DNA from: a virus | Length of the DNA: 26,357 bases | IMG/VR virus record: IMGVR_UViG_3300029319_000133 | Span: 1 to 26,357 of that record | Reading direction: 5' to 3' (one strand) | In this document: positions 1 through 7,635 of the stretch, piece after piece | How the letters are laid out: each line of letters opens with the position of its first letter | Position numbering within the stretch: the stretch's first letter is position 1 | Position numbers and translations under genes: made by a program | Notes under the pieces: model-generated | Database searches by the model: none | What the model saw: the letters and a program-made list of their open reading frames with translations, nothing else | Told to the model about the DNA's origin: nothing

Positions 1-29
1 TAGCAGTTTGAAAAACTAAGATGCAAGTG

Positions 30-2285
30 TTAAGATTGCTCGTTTCTACCTACGTCTTCTCTTGTTTTTTTCATATCAGACTGCATTTCGTCTCTCATTT
101 TCTGAAACTCAACTTTTAACATTCCTCTTAGGAGTTTCTGTTGTGCTTCAGTTTCAAGAACATCTTTTCGTATTTCGTTACCAGCATCTCCAACTTTCAT
201 CTTAATACCCGCTTGTACTAATTGACGTTGAAGAGTTTCGATTGTTCCGTCTTTTTCTTTTACTAATTCTTGTATAGATTGTAATTGACCTTGCATTTGC
301 GACAACATAGACTTTCTTTCTACTATTTTGTCTTTGTTTCTAATGTCTGTTTCAGCTAACATTGCAACATCATCAATTAATCCAGATTGATACCACCTAA
401 AGTATTCTTCTAATAATGCCCATCTATTCAATGGTAATGTTGCACCAGCAATGATTCGTACATCAAATCTAGCAGCTGCATAATCTTTATATTTACCAAT
501 TGCTTTTCCATAATCATTATATAGATTAACATTAATTCTTACTTCTTTTTCTTCTTGGTTGCCACCCTCTGGTTGCACAATCCTAAATACTTTTTCAATA
601 TTGTAGTGTTTCTGAGCCATCATCTTAAATACTCTACCTATATGTTCTAGTGATGGTTCTACAATACTATTCATCCATGCTTTTAATCTTCTAGTTCCAA
701 ACTCATCATTTGCTAGTAATCCACGATATGTTTCTGCTTGGTCTTGAGAAAATCCCATCATTGCAGATGGTACTCCACTAATATATTCTGCATCTGTCTT
801 ACCTTGTTGAACTACTGTAAAAAATGCATTATTGATAGGTGCTGGTTGTATTGGTGTGGGAGGGGAAAAACCTGGCCTGTACTTTAACAATGCGCCTGGC
901 GCTGATGAATACTTTTCCCACTCATCTTCTGGTACAGAACCTTCTTCATACATCCATCTAAGATTAGAAGAAAGGTTTGCATTATGTAACATTATTTGAT
1001 GAGCTTTGTTTATTTCTTGTTGTTTTCCTATTAATGGAGTTACAGCACTCATAGCGAATGGAGTTCCTGTGTACATATATGGAATAGGTATTATAGGATA
1101 CTCACTAATTGGTATTGTTTGTTCAAACAAAAATGTATCATCTCCTACACTACAAGTCTTTATTATTCTATTTTCATAAAACTCTATTGAATCAACAATG
1201 TTCTTTTTAAAATTTTTATCTTTTTCAAATTCAAGATACTGAGATTCAGACATTACTTGTTCTTTAATTATAGTAGCTTCAGACCTTGCTTGAGATATTA
1301 ATTCCATCTCTTTTTCTTGTATTCCTTGAGCTGCCATTCTTTGAGAATTTTCAATCATTAACTTTGCTCTTTCTGGAATTACCTCACCTTCTTGAACTTG
1401 TTGTTCTATCTGTAATTGTTTTTCAACTAACTGAACTTCTATTTCTTGTTTAAATGCCTCTAATTGTTCTTGAACTGCTTCTTTTAACATTAATAGTTCA
1501 GATTCACTAGGTTCAATTTTTATATAAACATTGCGATATTTAAATTTTTTCTTTGAGTATGTTTCGTAGTATGGAATAATATCGTCATCCTCTGCATCCA
1601 TATTAACACCATAAGTTAAATCTTCTGGTTGTATACTATCCGTAAATTCTACGTCTCTCTGAGAATACGATACGACATCACTTCCTTTTGTTACTTTTTT
1701 AATCTTTGCTTGAAATTGAGGTAACATATTCATGAGCCTTGCTCTTGATATGTTTTTTCTTATCTGTATAAAAGCTGCGTCTCTAAATAAAAAATCTCTA
1801 CTCGCTGGGTCTACAAATACATCGTATGGGTCTATTCTATTAAATCGGACCTCCCCCATTCCTCTATCTGCATCTTTATCTATATCTACAAGGAAATATC
1901 CCAATCCTTTTGTAAGTGAGTCTAGTATAACTTGACTATACAAAGACTTACCATTTGATAAATACCAACAATAATCTGCAACATCTGAATGTACTTGCGC
2001 TACGTCTACGTCATCTCCTGTTGCTCCTACAGCTTTCCATTTAGGGTTATTGGCAGTAACAAAGTATTTCATTATCTCTATAATAGGAGTTATTCTATTT
2101 ATAGTAAATGTTGGCATACCAGATTCTTCCAACATAGTTTTTTCGTCTTTAGTTAGTTGTTCATTAAGATAAAAATCATATCCTTTCTGACTAACTGTTT
2201 GCCATCTCTGTCTATGAGAGTTATTTGCTTTATCCCATATCTGTTTGTTTACTTGTGCTTTTGATTTTTTAGTTATTCTTGCCAT
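30..2285 (-). CDS. Portal protein
   Basis: Probable portal (head-tail connector) protein of 751 aa, the dodecameric ring through which DNA enters and leaves the capsid. The N-terminal third has the P22-like portal pattern: an INRITPIIE block near residue 63, then KGLGYFLVDID and FNRIDPYDVFVDPASRD, the usual order of a wing/stem sheet region followed by the conserved DP-DVF turn. A long Glu/Gln-rich coiled-coil insertion covers about residues 255-345, and the last 80 residues are again helical, as expected for a barrel or crown. It is the last gene of the packaging operon in this window. Its ATG overlaps the peptidase stop as TAATG, and a GGAG lies about 11 nt upstream. Terminase large subunit two genes upstream supports the call. 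Identity rests on pattern and synteny, not on a search. Confidence 0.85.
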   Translation of the reverse strand: MARITKKSKAQVNKQIWDKANNSHRQRWQTVSQKGYDFYLNEQLTKDEKTMLEESGMPTFTINRITPIIEIMKYFVTANNPKWKAVGATGDDVDVAQVHSDVADYCWYLSNGKSLYSQVILDSLTKGLGYFLVDIDKDADRGMGEVRFNRIDPYDVFVDPASRDFLFRDAAFIQIRKNISRARLMNMLPQFQAKIKKVTKGSDVVSYSQRDVEFTDSIQPEDLTYGVNMDAEDDDIIPYYETYSKKKFKYRNVYIKIEPSESELLMLKEAVQEQLEAFKQEIEVQLVEKQLQIEQQVQEGEVIPERAKLMIENSQRMAAQGIQEKEMELISQARSEATIIKEQVMSESQYLEFEKDKNFKKNIVDSIEFYENRIIKTCSVGDDTFLFEQTIPISEYPIIPIPYMYTGTPFAMSAVTPLIGKQQEINKAHQIMLHNANLSSNLRWMYEEGSVPEDEWEKYSSAPGALLKYRPGFSPPTPIQPAPINNAFFTVVQQGKTDAEYISGVPSAMMGFSQDQAETYRGLLANDEFGTRRLKAWMNSIVEPSLEHIGRVFKMMAQKHYNIEKVFRIVQPEGGNQEEKEVRINVNLYNDYGKAIGKYKDYAAARFDVRIIAGATLPLNRWALLEEYFRWYQSGLIDDVAMLAETDIRNKDKIVERKSMLSQMQGQLQSIQELVKEKDGTIETLQRQLVQAGIKMKVGDAGNEIRKDVLETEAQQKLLRGMLKVEFQKMRDEMQSDMKKTREDVGRNEQS

Positions 2286-2665
2286 TAATCTTTTATCTCC
2301 ACATGAACTAGGTCGTCAAATCTATTATCGTTAATATCTCCATCAGAATCCCAATCTCCACCCCAACGAATATTGACACCCATTGCTTGACCTAATCCTC
2401 TTAACATTCCACCCATGTAGTGAAACATTTCTCTGTCTTCCCAGTTTATCGGGTAAGGAGCGAGGTCAACAGCTTTTCCTTCTATGTGTTTGGAATACTT
2501 AGTTTTAGTTTTCCCTTGTGCTAACAATTGCTCTTGCCGCTCCTTACTCCGTAATCCTTCGATAATAGTAACATCCATTATCTTTATCAATTCATTAAGA
2601 ACATTAACAAGTCTAGCATCAACACCTTTAAGTCTTTCTCTACTTCTCTTACCAAATTTGTACAT
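2285..2665 (-). CDS. M15-family D-Ala-D-Ala carboxypeptidase / L-Ala-D-Glu endopeptidase (endolysin-like)
   Basis: Small zinc peptidase of the M15 (VanY / T5 endolysin-like) family, cleaving peptidoglycan stem peptides; likely the lysis enzyme or a virion cell-wall hydrolase. Zinc ligands are visible: H60 and D67 in SKHIEGKAVDL, and H121 with catalytic E123 in LVHVEI. RWGGDWD near residue 101 is also typical. The chain is 126 aa and single-domain, with no cell-wall binding domain or signal peptide. I chose the ATG at 2665 because it overlaps the terminase stop as TAATG, the same arrangement used at the next junction. The open frame extends only five codons further, to a TTG at 2680. Sitting between large terminase and portal suggests late expression with the packaging genes. 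Confidence 0.85.
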   Translation of the reverse strand: MYKFGKRSRERLKGVDARLVNVLNELIKIMDVTIIEGLRSKERQEQLLAQGKTKTKYSKHIEGKAVDLAPYPINWEDREMFHYMGGMLRGLGQAMGVNIRWGGDWDSDGDINDNRFDDLVHVEIKD

Positions 2666-4233
2666 TATGCCACCAACCAACTTTTCGCTTTTCTTTTTGG
2701 TTTAAACCAACTTTTTTTCTCCTTATCTTTTTTCATATTAGGAGGAAAAGCGTGTATTTGTGAGTAATAAAGGCTCTCAATTGTATCATCGTGAGCCATT
2801 TTAGGGCCGAAAGTAAGGATTTCGTTAATTAAATCAAACATATTTTTCCTTAAATGCACAGTTCCTGTACTAAAACGTGCTGAAAGTCCAGAATAAATGC
2901 GATTTCTTTTCTGAGTTCCGCCAGGTTTTTCTGGAATAACAGAAATATCAAACTTATTTAGTCTTCTTCTTTCATCGTTTAATGCTTGAAATATACTTCT
3001 ATTCATCGCTACGTCTTCTACAGTTGATGACATACAATTATATTTTTGATGAAGTTCTAGTATAATATCCACCACTCCTTTCTTACCTATTATTTCTCCT
3101 GTCTCTGGATTCTTAGAACCAATCGTAGGAATACTTCGATGTCTTTCATATTCTAATACATATAGTTCATTGTTTGCATCAATAGCTATTACAGTAATAA
3201 CAGAAAAGTCACTATGCTTTGTGTCAATATCCGTAGCGGGGTCACAACCAATGAATGTATTAACAGGTATATCAATACTATCTTTAACAATATAATTAAC
3301 GCCATCTTCATGTTTATAGTATCCATTCCAATACTGTATATGTTCTCTTCTCCATATTGCATCCTCTTCTGATTGTACTTCCATCATATATTCTTGGTAG
3401 AACTTTTGAGGTTGTCCAGAATCTGCATAGAACTTTTTCTTTTCTTCTATTTTAGAATATGGAAACCATCCTTCCCACAATGGTGTTTTATCATCTATTA
3501 ATGCTTTGTATGTAATTACTTTCCAAGCAAACTCTTTGTTTTCTTTCTTTGCTTTAGCATACTTATTTATTAATTGATTTATAAATGAGTCGTAATGTAC
3601 AGGAGTACCATTAACACGCAACCGACCAGTATGAGGTTCAATAGCAGGATACACAACAGCAGTAACAAGGTTAGCGTTCTTATCTCTGGCTTCCTTCGTA
3701 ATAGTGTTGGCCTCATGCTCGAAGTCATCGAGTACGATAAGGTCATATCTTTTATGTAGTTTCGCACCTCCTCTAATTCCCGCCACATTGCTCTTACTAA
3801 TAAGTTTACACCCATTTGCTAACTCTATATCTTCTTCTGTCCATTTCTTTCCTTTCATCTGTCCAAAGTAATATTTTATGGAGTCGTTGTTTTCTAAGTG
3901 GTATTTAATATAATCCATGTTACCCACACTAAGTTTCTGTGTAGCGGATACCCATGCATAAAATAAAAAGTTTTCTTTTGTTGCAAATACAAAGTCTTTT
4001 ATAATAGATGCTTTTGTAAGAACTGTTTTTCCATGTCCTCTAGGAACAATGATTGCAGTTTGCTTTATGTTCTTGTCATCTATTGCATCTGCAATCTCAT
4101 AATGAAAGAATGGAGTTTCAGACCTCATAAAGTCATCTGGTAAAAATAACTTACCAAACGATATAAGGTCTTTATATGCTAATCGTAATGCTTCTTCAGC
4201 TTTGCTTACGTTCTGACTGTTTATATTTGCCAT
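2665..4233 (-). CDS. terL: Terminase large subunit (ATPase and nuclease)
   Basis: DNA-packaging motor of 522 aa. The ATPase domain has a Walker A at residues 64-70 (PRGHGKT) and a Walker B at 165-172 (LIVLDDFE, with E172 the likely catalytic glutamate). The C-terminal RNase H-like nuclease has acidic residues D331 (GCDPATD), E406 (STVEDVAM) and D482/D483 (AHDDTIES), the normal D-E-D order. Length is normal for the family and no key residue is missing. It cuts concatemers and pumps DNA through the portal encoded two genes downstream. The start overlaps the preceding small gene by 38 nt and has no clear Shine-Dalgarno, so translational coupling is likely. No earlier or later Met gives a better start. 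Confidence 0.95.
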   Translation of the reverse strand: MANINSQNVSKAEEALRLAYKDLISFGKLFLPDDFMRSETPFFHYEIADAIDDKNIKQTAIIVPRGHGKTVLTKASIIKDFVFATKENFLFYAWVSATQKLSVGNMDYIKYHLENNDSIKYYFGQMKGKKWTEEDIELANGCKLISKSNVAGIRGGAKLHKRYDLIVLDDFEHEANTITKEARDKNANLVTAVVYPAIEPHTGRLRVNGTPVHYDSFINQLINKYAKAKKENKEFAWKVITYKALIDDKTPLWEGWFPYSKIEEKKKFYADSGQPQKFYQEYMMEVQSEEDAIWRREHIQYWNGYYKHEDGVNYIVKDSIDIPVNTFIGCDPATDIDTKHSDFSVITVIAIDANNELYVLEYERHRSIPTIGSKNPETGEIIGKKGVVDIILELHQKYNCMSSTVEDVAMNRSIFQALNDERRRLNKFDISVIPEKPGGTQKRNRIYSGLSARFSTGTVHLRKNMFDLINEILTFGPKMAHDDTIESLYYSQIHAFPPNMKKDKEKKSWFKPKRKAKSWLVA

Positions 4234-4396
4234 CTAAGTATTTACTAAACTTATCATCTAACTTTTGCATTTCAATAAAATCATTCAATAATGTTTCTGT
4301 TATTCTAAGTCTTTCTGTAACAAATTGCAATTGAGTATATATGCTTTGTATAGAACGTCTCATATCGTGTTTTGTTATTGTATTTTTCTTTTTCAT
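4196..4396 (-). CDS. Small coiled-coil protein, unknown function
   Basis: A 66-aa, charged, mostly helical protein with heptad-like spacing (QLQFVTERLRITETLLNDFI). No signal peptide, membrane segment or metal motif is seen, and I do not recognise a family. The ATG has a GGAG seven nt upstream and overlaps the stop of the gene before it as ATGA; its own 3' end runs 38 nt into terL. The dense coupling suggests it is made together with the terminase. A structural or packaging accessory role is only an inference from position. Confidence 0.6.
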   Translation of the reverse strand: MKKKNTITKHDMRRSIQSIYTQLQFVTERLRITETLLNDFIEMQKLDDKFSKYLDGKYKQSERKQS

Positions 4397-4602
4397 GTTG
4401 TCTCCATCTTTTCTGGTACTTCAATTATGTCTATTACTTTACGAATCCTTAATATATCGTAATATGTTTTTGATGACATATCATAAAGTATGTATTCTTT
4501 TTTTACTCTATTGTTTAATTTTTTTAATAATATAATAGCTTCGTCTAGTTCCATCTTGTCTGGAACATCATCTAATGCATCAGTCCATTTTTCTCTATTC
4601 AT
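4393..4602 (-). CDS. Small hypothetical protein in packaging operon
   Basis: A 69-aa acidic/basic helical protein (LDEAIILLKKLNNRVKKEYILY) with no recognisable domain, cysteine pair or membrane segment. The start overlaps the phosphoesterase stop as ATGA, and its own stop overlaps the next gene as ATGA, so three consecutive genes are translationally linked. Tight coupling on both sides is the best evidence that it is real. Function unknown. Confidence 0.6.
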   Translation of the reverse strand: MNREKWTDALDDVPDKMELDEAIILLKKLNNRVKKEYILYDMSSKTYYDILRIRKVIDIIEVPEKMETT

Positions 4603-5672
4603 GATTTTCTTAAAAACTTTAAATATTCACAAGCAATTTCTGGATTAAATATTGTAGTTACTAATCTATTGTCATCGTCATCGTATCTAGGGTCTATAAT
4701 AGTAACTGGGCAATTAAATATATTTTTATCGTCTAATCCTAGTTTGTCTGCATAACTATCCATTATTTTAAATGATGCTACTTGCAATGCATGAGATATA
4801 AGTCCTGATGATGGGTCTTTCAATACTTGATACCCTGAAACATGAGTATGTCCACAAGTAAGTATGTGGTCTTTCCATCCCATCTGAGCTGCTTTTGCAA
4901 CACCATGAGCAGTATTCCACATAGAATTACCTTTAAATGTATGCCTAGCATTTATAGTAACTTCTTTACCATTGGGAAAAATAAGGTTCATTCTTGCACC
5001 GAACCTTTCATATAAACCCTTATGGTCTCTCATAATAAATTCTAGTGGGTCTCCATCTCCACTCCATACATCATGATTACCAGCTACTAAGTATAACCAA
5101 TTTAATTTATTAACAAAGTATTCAGTAAGTTTCCATGATTCTTTTGCAGACGTAGATTGTTGTCCATACAATGCTTGTAGCCTTCCTATCCAATTGTTTT
5201 GTATGTCTCCTAAATTACCAGCAAACATTCCTTCCGTATCATTGATAAGGTCTATATACATTAATATTTGAGATAAATCTGTGCCATCGTCATCTACATG
5301 AGGGTCTCCAAAATGTGCAATACCGATTGGACCGTCAATATTTATTCTTATATCTACAAGTCTTCTACTTTCTTTTGATTTCTTTTTTTGTCTGTATGCC
5401 TTTTTTCTAAAATCTATAATATCTTCTATAGGCATTAACTCTGGGTCTCTATCGGCAACTTTAAATGGTGAGGGTTCAATTATAACAGGATTCAATGTTT
5501 TTCTACCACAAGAATTACATTGCCATTGTTGTTTTTTTATATCTTTTCTATAATGGAATCCATCTTTTCTTATATTTCTAGCACCGCACTTAGGACATCC
5601 TATAATATTACCATCGTCATCTTTTCTAAATTCATCAACTGTTTGTTTAATTGTCGTGTTTGAGTTCCCCAT
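4599..5672 (-). CDS. Zinc-ribbon metallophosphoesterase
   Basis: A 357-aa two-part protein. Residues 26-55 form a zinc ribbon (CPKC at 26-29, CNSC at 52-55) of the transposase/InsA type, which usually binds nucleic acid. A basic linker (KKAYRQKKKSKESRR, about 90-104) follows. The rest is a calcineurin-like phosphoesterase with its metal-binding motifs: D123/H125 in GDPH, D156 in NLGD, GNHD at 198-201 and GHTH at 274-277. The active site looks complete, so a metal-dependent nuclease or phosphatase is expected. Substrate is unknown; the zinc ribbon makes DNA or RNA plausible. It lies between small and large terminase, overlapping the small-terminase gene by 26 nt, which hints at a role in packaging or DNA end processing (inference). 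Confidence 0.85.
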   Translation of the reverse strand: MGNSNTTIKQTVDEFRKDDDGNIIGCPKCGARNIRKDGFHYRKDIKKQQWQCNSCGRKTLNPVIIEPSPFKVADRDPELMPIEDIIDFRKKAYRQKKKSKESRRLVDIRINIDGPIGIAHFGDPHVDDDGTDLSQILMYIDLINDTEGMFAGNLGDIQNNWIGRLQALYGQQSTSAKESWKLTEYFVNKLNWLYLVAGNHDVWSGDGDPLEFIMRDHKGLYERFGARMNLIFPNGKEVTINARHTFKGNSMWNTAHGVAKAAQMGWKDHILTCGHTHVSGYQVLKDPSSGLISHALQVASFKIMDSYADKLGLDDKNIFNCPVTIIDPRYDDDDNRLVTTIFNPEIACEYLKFLRKS

Positions 5673-6438
5673 TTCCGCCCTCTGATATTTGTTTTCTAGA
5701 AGCGCCTTCTAATTGTTCTTGTGAAAAACCTTCAAATACACCTAGAAGACCTACTTCTTTTTGTTTAACATTGTTACCTGACGTTCCAACTATCTTACCT
5801 AGTTCTTTGACAGATTGCAATGTTATGTTATCATCTTCACTATAATCAGCAAGATGTTTTAGTTTACTAAGTATATACTCGTGGTCTATACCTAATCCTT
5901 TTGCGACATCTAACACAGACTTTTGTATTTCTTCCATTACCCTTTCCTGTTTTAATAATACAGTTGCTTTCTTTCTTGCTTTTTGGTCGTTTACTTCTTT
6001 GTAGGCATTTTTGTATGCTTCTACAGCCCCCATACCTACTACGACATTTGTAGCAAATTGTCTTTCTTTGTTTGTTACTTTTGTTCTTTTATGTATTCTT
6101 TCTGATGTGTTTTTAATTTTAGTGGAGAATGTATATCTATTTGGATGATTATCAAAGTCTGTATCCATCTTTGTAGATTCTTTGTTTATAAAACTACCTA
6201 CAATAGTACGAACCCATCCTTTTGCATAATTGTAGTTTTTTGAATCTCCATGATGACTTACGCCATTTTTTACTTTTAGCAACTGGACTATCCTATCATC
6301 ATCACTATATACCCAATCGCCTTCGTTAGCTTTTCGCCAATCTGGATGAACTACTGTATTTGGATATGTCTCTCTAAACTCGTCTATATCTTCGTAGACA
6401 TAATGTTCTACGTCTTTAATTTTTCTTTTTTCCGCCAT
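5647..6438 (-). CDS. terS: Terminase small subunit (Terminase_2-like)
   Basis: A 263-aa protein whose central part (about residues 122-175) matches the small-terminase DNA-binding pattern: TNKERQFATNVVVGMGAVEAYKNAYK, then a run of basic residues and VLLKQERVMEEI. This corresponds to the 'RQ-F--Y-----A--AYK-A' helix-turn-helix of Terminase_2 proteins. A helical oligomerisation segment and a charged tail follow. The N-terminal 110 residues (YVYEDIDEFRETYP, WVYSDDDRIVQLLK) are not part of that family as I know it and make the protein longer than usual; they may be an extra recognition domain. The gene precedes the phosphoesterase and terL on the same strand, which fits. No strong ribosome binding site is visible. 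Confidence 0.75.
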   Translation of the reverse strand: MAEKRKIKDVEHYVYEDIDEFRETYPNTVVHPDWRKANEGDWVYSDDDRIVQLLKVKNGVSHHGDSKNYNYAKGWVRTIVGSFINKESTKMDTDFDNHPNRYTFSTKIKNTSERIHKRTKVTNKERQFATNVVVGMGAVEAYKNAYKEVNDQKARKKATVLLKQERVMEEIQKSVLDVAKGLGIDHEYILSKLKHLADYSEDDNITLQSVKELGKIVGTSGNNVKQKEVGLLGVFEGFSQEQLEGASRKQISEGGNGELKHDN

Positions 6439-6626
6439 TCTAATGTTGATTTTGTTAATAACAATACTTGAGCAGATAAGTCGTCAATTAAGTCTCCTAC
6501 TTCTTTAGGTACAAAAAATATCTCGTCATCTATTTCTAGAGGAACTAAATCCATAGATAATCTCTTCAAAATCTTTTCTTGTTCCGTTAAGGATAAGTTT
6601 GATAGTCCTTCTATTAACTGCGACAT
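6408..6626 (-). CDS. Small hypothetical protein, first gene of leftward operon
   Basis: A 72-aa helical protein (LSNLSLTEQEKILKRL, VGDLIDDLSAQVLLL) with no recognised domain. It is the first leftward gene after the divergent control region and overlaps terS by 31 nt. An AAAGGTG lies upstream of the ATG as a modest ribosome binding site. The amphipathic N-terminus resembles short DNA-binding or adaptor proteins, but this is not enough to name it. Confidence 0.6.
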   Translation of the reverse strand: MSQLIEGLSNLSLTEQEKILKRLSMDLVPLEIDDEIFFVPKEVGDLIDDLSAQVLLLTKSTLEWRKKEKLKT

Positions 6627-6733
6627 TTATACACCTTTTATTTTATCCCGACCCAACCACCCATTAAGTTAAACTATTAGTCAATACTATACAAGTAAAA
6701 CCCCCAGTTATTTAGTAGAAAAATTGTAGGATT

Positions 6734-6762
6734 TTGATATGTAGCCTTTTTCCCATTATATA
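6734..6762 (+). promoter_or_regulatory. Candidate rightward sigma70-type promoter
   Basis: TTGATA at 6734-6739, a 17-base spacer, then TATATA at 6757-6762: a near-consensus -35, ideal spacing and an acceptable -10. The start site would fall inside the palindrome that follows. It would drive the early rightward genes from 6863. Seen directly; function is inferred, and AT-rich DNA yields such matches by chance. Confidence 0.4.
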
Positions 6763-6777
6763 CCCCCTATAAGGGGG
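6763..6777. repeat. GC-rich perfect palindrome (6-bp arms, 3-nt loop)
   Basis: CCCCCT-ATA-AGGGGG is a perfect inverted repeat and the only strong GC block in an otherwise AT-rich control region. It overlaps the expected start site of the candidate promoter just upstream. It could be an operator, an extruded-hairpin element or an RNA 5' hairpin. Confidence 0.7.
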
Positions 6778-6862
6778 ATTTGCTAAATAACTTTTCAGTT
6801 ATTTTTCATTTTGATTATTACTTTAGTAATTAATTAATTAACAGTCTAATAAGGAGAATATT

Positions 6863-7153
6863 ATGACGAATGGCAAAGTAACAGAACTTCGACCCTTAGT
6901 TACAAGGCAAGATTTTCTTAATGAAGCTACTAGGCTTAGAACCATTGCAGTTCACAAGCACCAACTTGCTCCGATAAGCAATAAAGGTACTTGGGATAGA
7001 TACAGTGGGCAAACTTCTTTAACCAAGAATCAAATCATGGGTGGTTTACAATCTGATTTGCAGTTTCTTGACAGCATGTGCAAACAAGCTGGTGAAGGTA
7101 GTATCTTCGCTGAAGAAGAGCCTATTGTAATCCAGCCATTAGCAGCTGAGTAA
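6863..7153 (+). CDS. Hypothetical early protein
   Basis: A 96-aa protein, the first rightward gene after the control region, with a strong AAGGAG about seven nt before the ATG. It is soluble-looking, with a basic first half (LRPLVTRQDFLNEATRLRTIAVHKHQ) and an acidic, hydrophobic tail (FAEEEPIVIQPLAAE). No recognised domain. Being first from the early promoter suggests abundant early expression, perhaps a host-takeover or regulatory factor (inference). It is followed at once by a terminator-like hairpin. Confidence 0.75.
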   Translation: MTNGKVTELRPLVTRQDFLNEATRLRTIAVHKHQLAPISNKGTWDRYSGQTSLTKNQIMGGLQSDLQFLDSMCKQAGEGSIFAEEEPIVIQPLAAE

Positions 7154-7154
7154 T

Positions 7155-7198
7155 GAGGATGGGAGTGAAGTTTAGTAGCTCCCACAACCTCTTTAATT
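7155..7198 (+). terminator. Terminator-like hairpin after first early gene
   Basis: GAGG(AT)GGGAG at 7155-7165 pairs with CTCCC(ACAA)CCTC at 7179-7191, a two-part GC-rich stem with a 13-nt loop, followed by TTTAATT. It sits two bases after the stop codon. It fits a Rho-independent terminator or attenuator, although the T-tract is interrupted. Confidence 0.5.
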
Positions 7199-7234
7199 AA
7201 TCTATTACATTTAACTGTGTGATATAAAGTGTAT

Positions 7235-7360
7235 AACTGCTCAAGTGTCGTGAGAATATGATGTGTATCTACTAAATAATATAAAGTCTAACATACAGAC
7301 AATAGGGATTATTACTTCTATTTTTACGATAACTTGGGTATTAACTTATAAGGAGCAGTT
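7235..7360 (+). ncRNA. Candidate structured element 1a (long-range stem)
   Basis: AACTGCTC (7235-7242) is the exact reverse complement of GAGCAGTT (7353-7360), enclosing about 110 nt. A small GTCT/AGAC hairpin at 7286-7300 lies inside. No open frame with a ribosome binding site is present here. Together with element 1b it fills the 297-base gap 7154-7450. The single 8-bp stem makes this one of the weaker members of the set. Confidence 0.3.
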
Positions 7361-7372
7361 CAAGAGTCTAAA

Positions 7373-7422
7373 GCGTAGATATGACACGGCATCCACTTCG
7401 CCTAAAGTAATGTGGTCTATGC
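7373..7422 (+). ncRNA. Candidate compact pseudoknot element 1b
   Basis: GCGTAGA (7373-7379) pairs with TCTATGC (7416-7422), one G-U. Inside, GGC/GCC (7388-7390/7400-7402) closes a 9-nt loop whose CCAC (7393-7396) can pair with GTGG (7412-7415), directly abutting the outer stem. AAAAATTTT follows, then the AAAGGAG of the next gene. Architecture resembles the elements at 7674-7790 and 8456-8535. Pairings are read by eye. Confidence 0.4.
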
Positions 7423-7450
7423 AAAAATTTTAATTAAAGGAGAAGTAAAT

Positions 7451-7609
7451 ATGTACACAGGAAATTGGTTTAAAGATAATTATCCAGACTTAGTAGTTGA
7501 TGCTTATAACGAGGGGAATGTATTAGTTATAGAAATTCCTCATGGCAGGATAAAGATTATGCCAGAGCATCGCAAGCCTAGGCGTAACAAAAAGAACCTT
7601 CGTAGCTAA
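7451..7609 (+). CDS. Small hypothetical protein, basic C-terminus
   Basis: A 52-aa protein beginning MYTGNWFKDNYPD and ending in a very basic tail (HRKPRRNKKNLRS). I chose the ATG at 7451 because AAAGGAG lies about eight nt upstream; the longer frame starting with GTG at 7412 would run through structured element 1b. Short beta-rich centre (VLVIEIPHGRIKIM) plus cationic tail suggests nucleic-acid or RNA polymerase binding, but no family is recognised. Confidence 0.65.
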   Translation: MYTGNWFKDNYPDLVVDAYNEGNVLVIEIPHGRIKIMPEHRKPRRNKKNLRS

Positions 7610-7627
7610 GTTGGTTCTTAGGTTTTT
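7592..7627 (+). terminator. Terminator-like hairpin overlapping a stop codon
   Basis: AAGAACC (7592-7598) and GGTTCTT (7613-7619) are exact reverse complements with a 14-nt loop, followed by AGGTTTTTAA. The 5' arm is the end of the preceding coding sequence. Shape and T-run fit an intrinsic terminator or attenuator. Confidence 0.5.
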
Positions 7628-7635
7628 AATGTAGT

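Larger units (their letters stand above)
6627..6862. promoter_or_regulatory. Divergent intergenic control region
   Basis: A 236-base AT-rich gap between the leftward packaging operon and the rightward early genes. It holds a rightward promoter candidate at 6734-6762, a perfect palindrome at 6763-6777, a leftward TATAAT (plus-strand ATTATA at 6755-6760), and two inverted repeats. AGTTATTTAG at 6706-6715 is the exact reverse complement of 6783-6792. ATTACT-TT-AGTAAT at 6817-6830 is a perfect 6+6 dyad. The 6783-6792 arm can also pair with GTTATTT at 6798-6804, so two hairpins are mutually exclusive. This is the only divergent junction in the window and the natural place for the early/late switch. 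Confidence 0.65.

Noticed and set aside
6785-6810. Intrinsic terminator from the AAATAAC/GTTATTT hairpin plus T-run
   Set aside because: The stem is almost entirely A-T and sits upstream of the first early gene; treated as a possible operator or alternative hairpin instead.
7412-7450. N-terminal extension of the 52-aa protein from a GTG start
   Set aside because: The extension crosses a structured element and the ATG at 7451 has a far better ribosome binding site.
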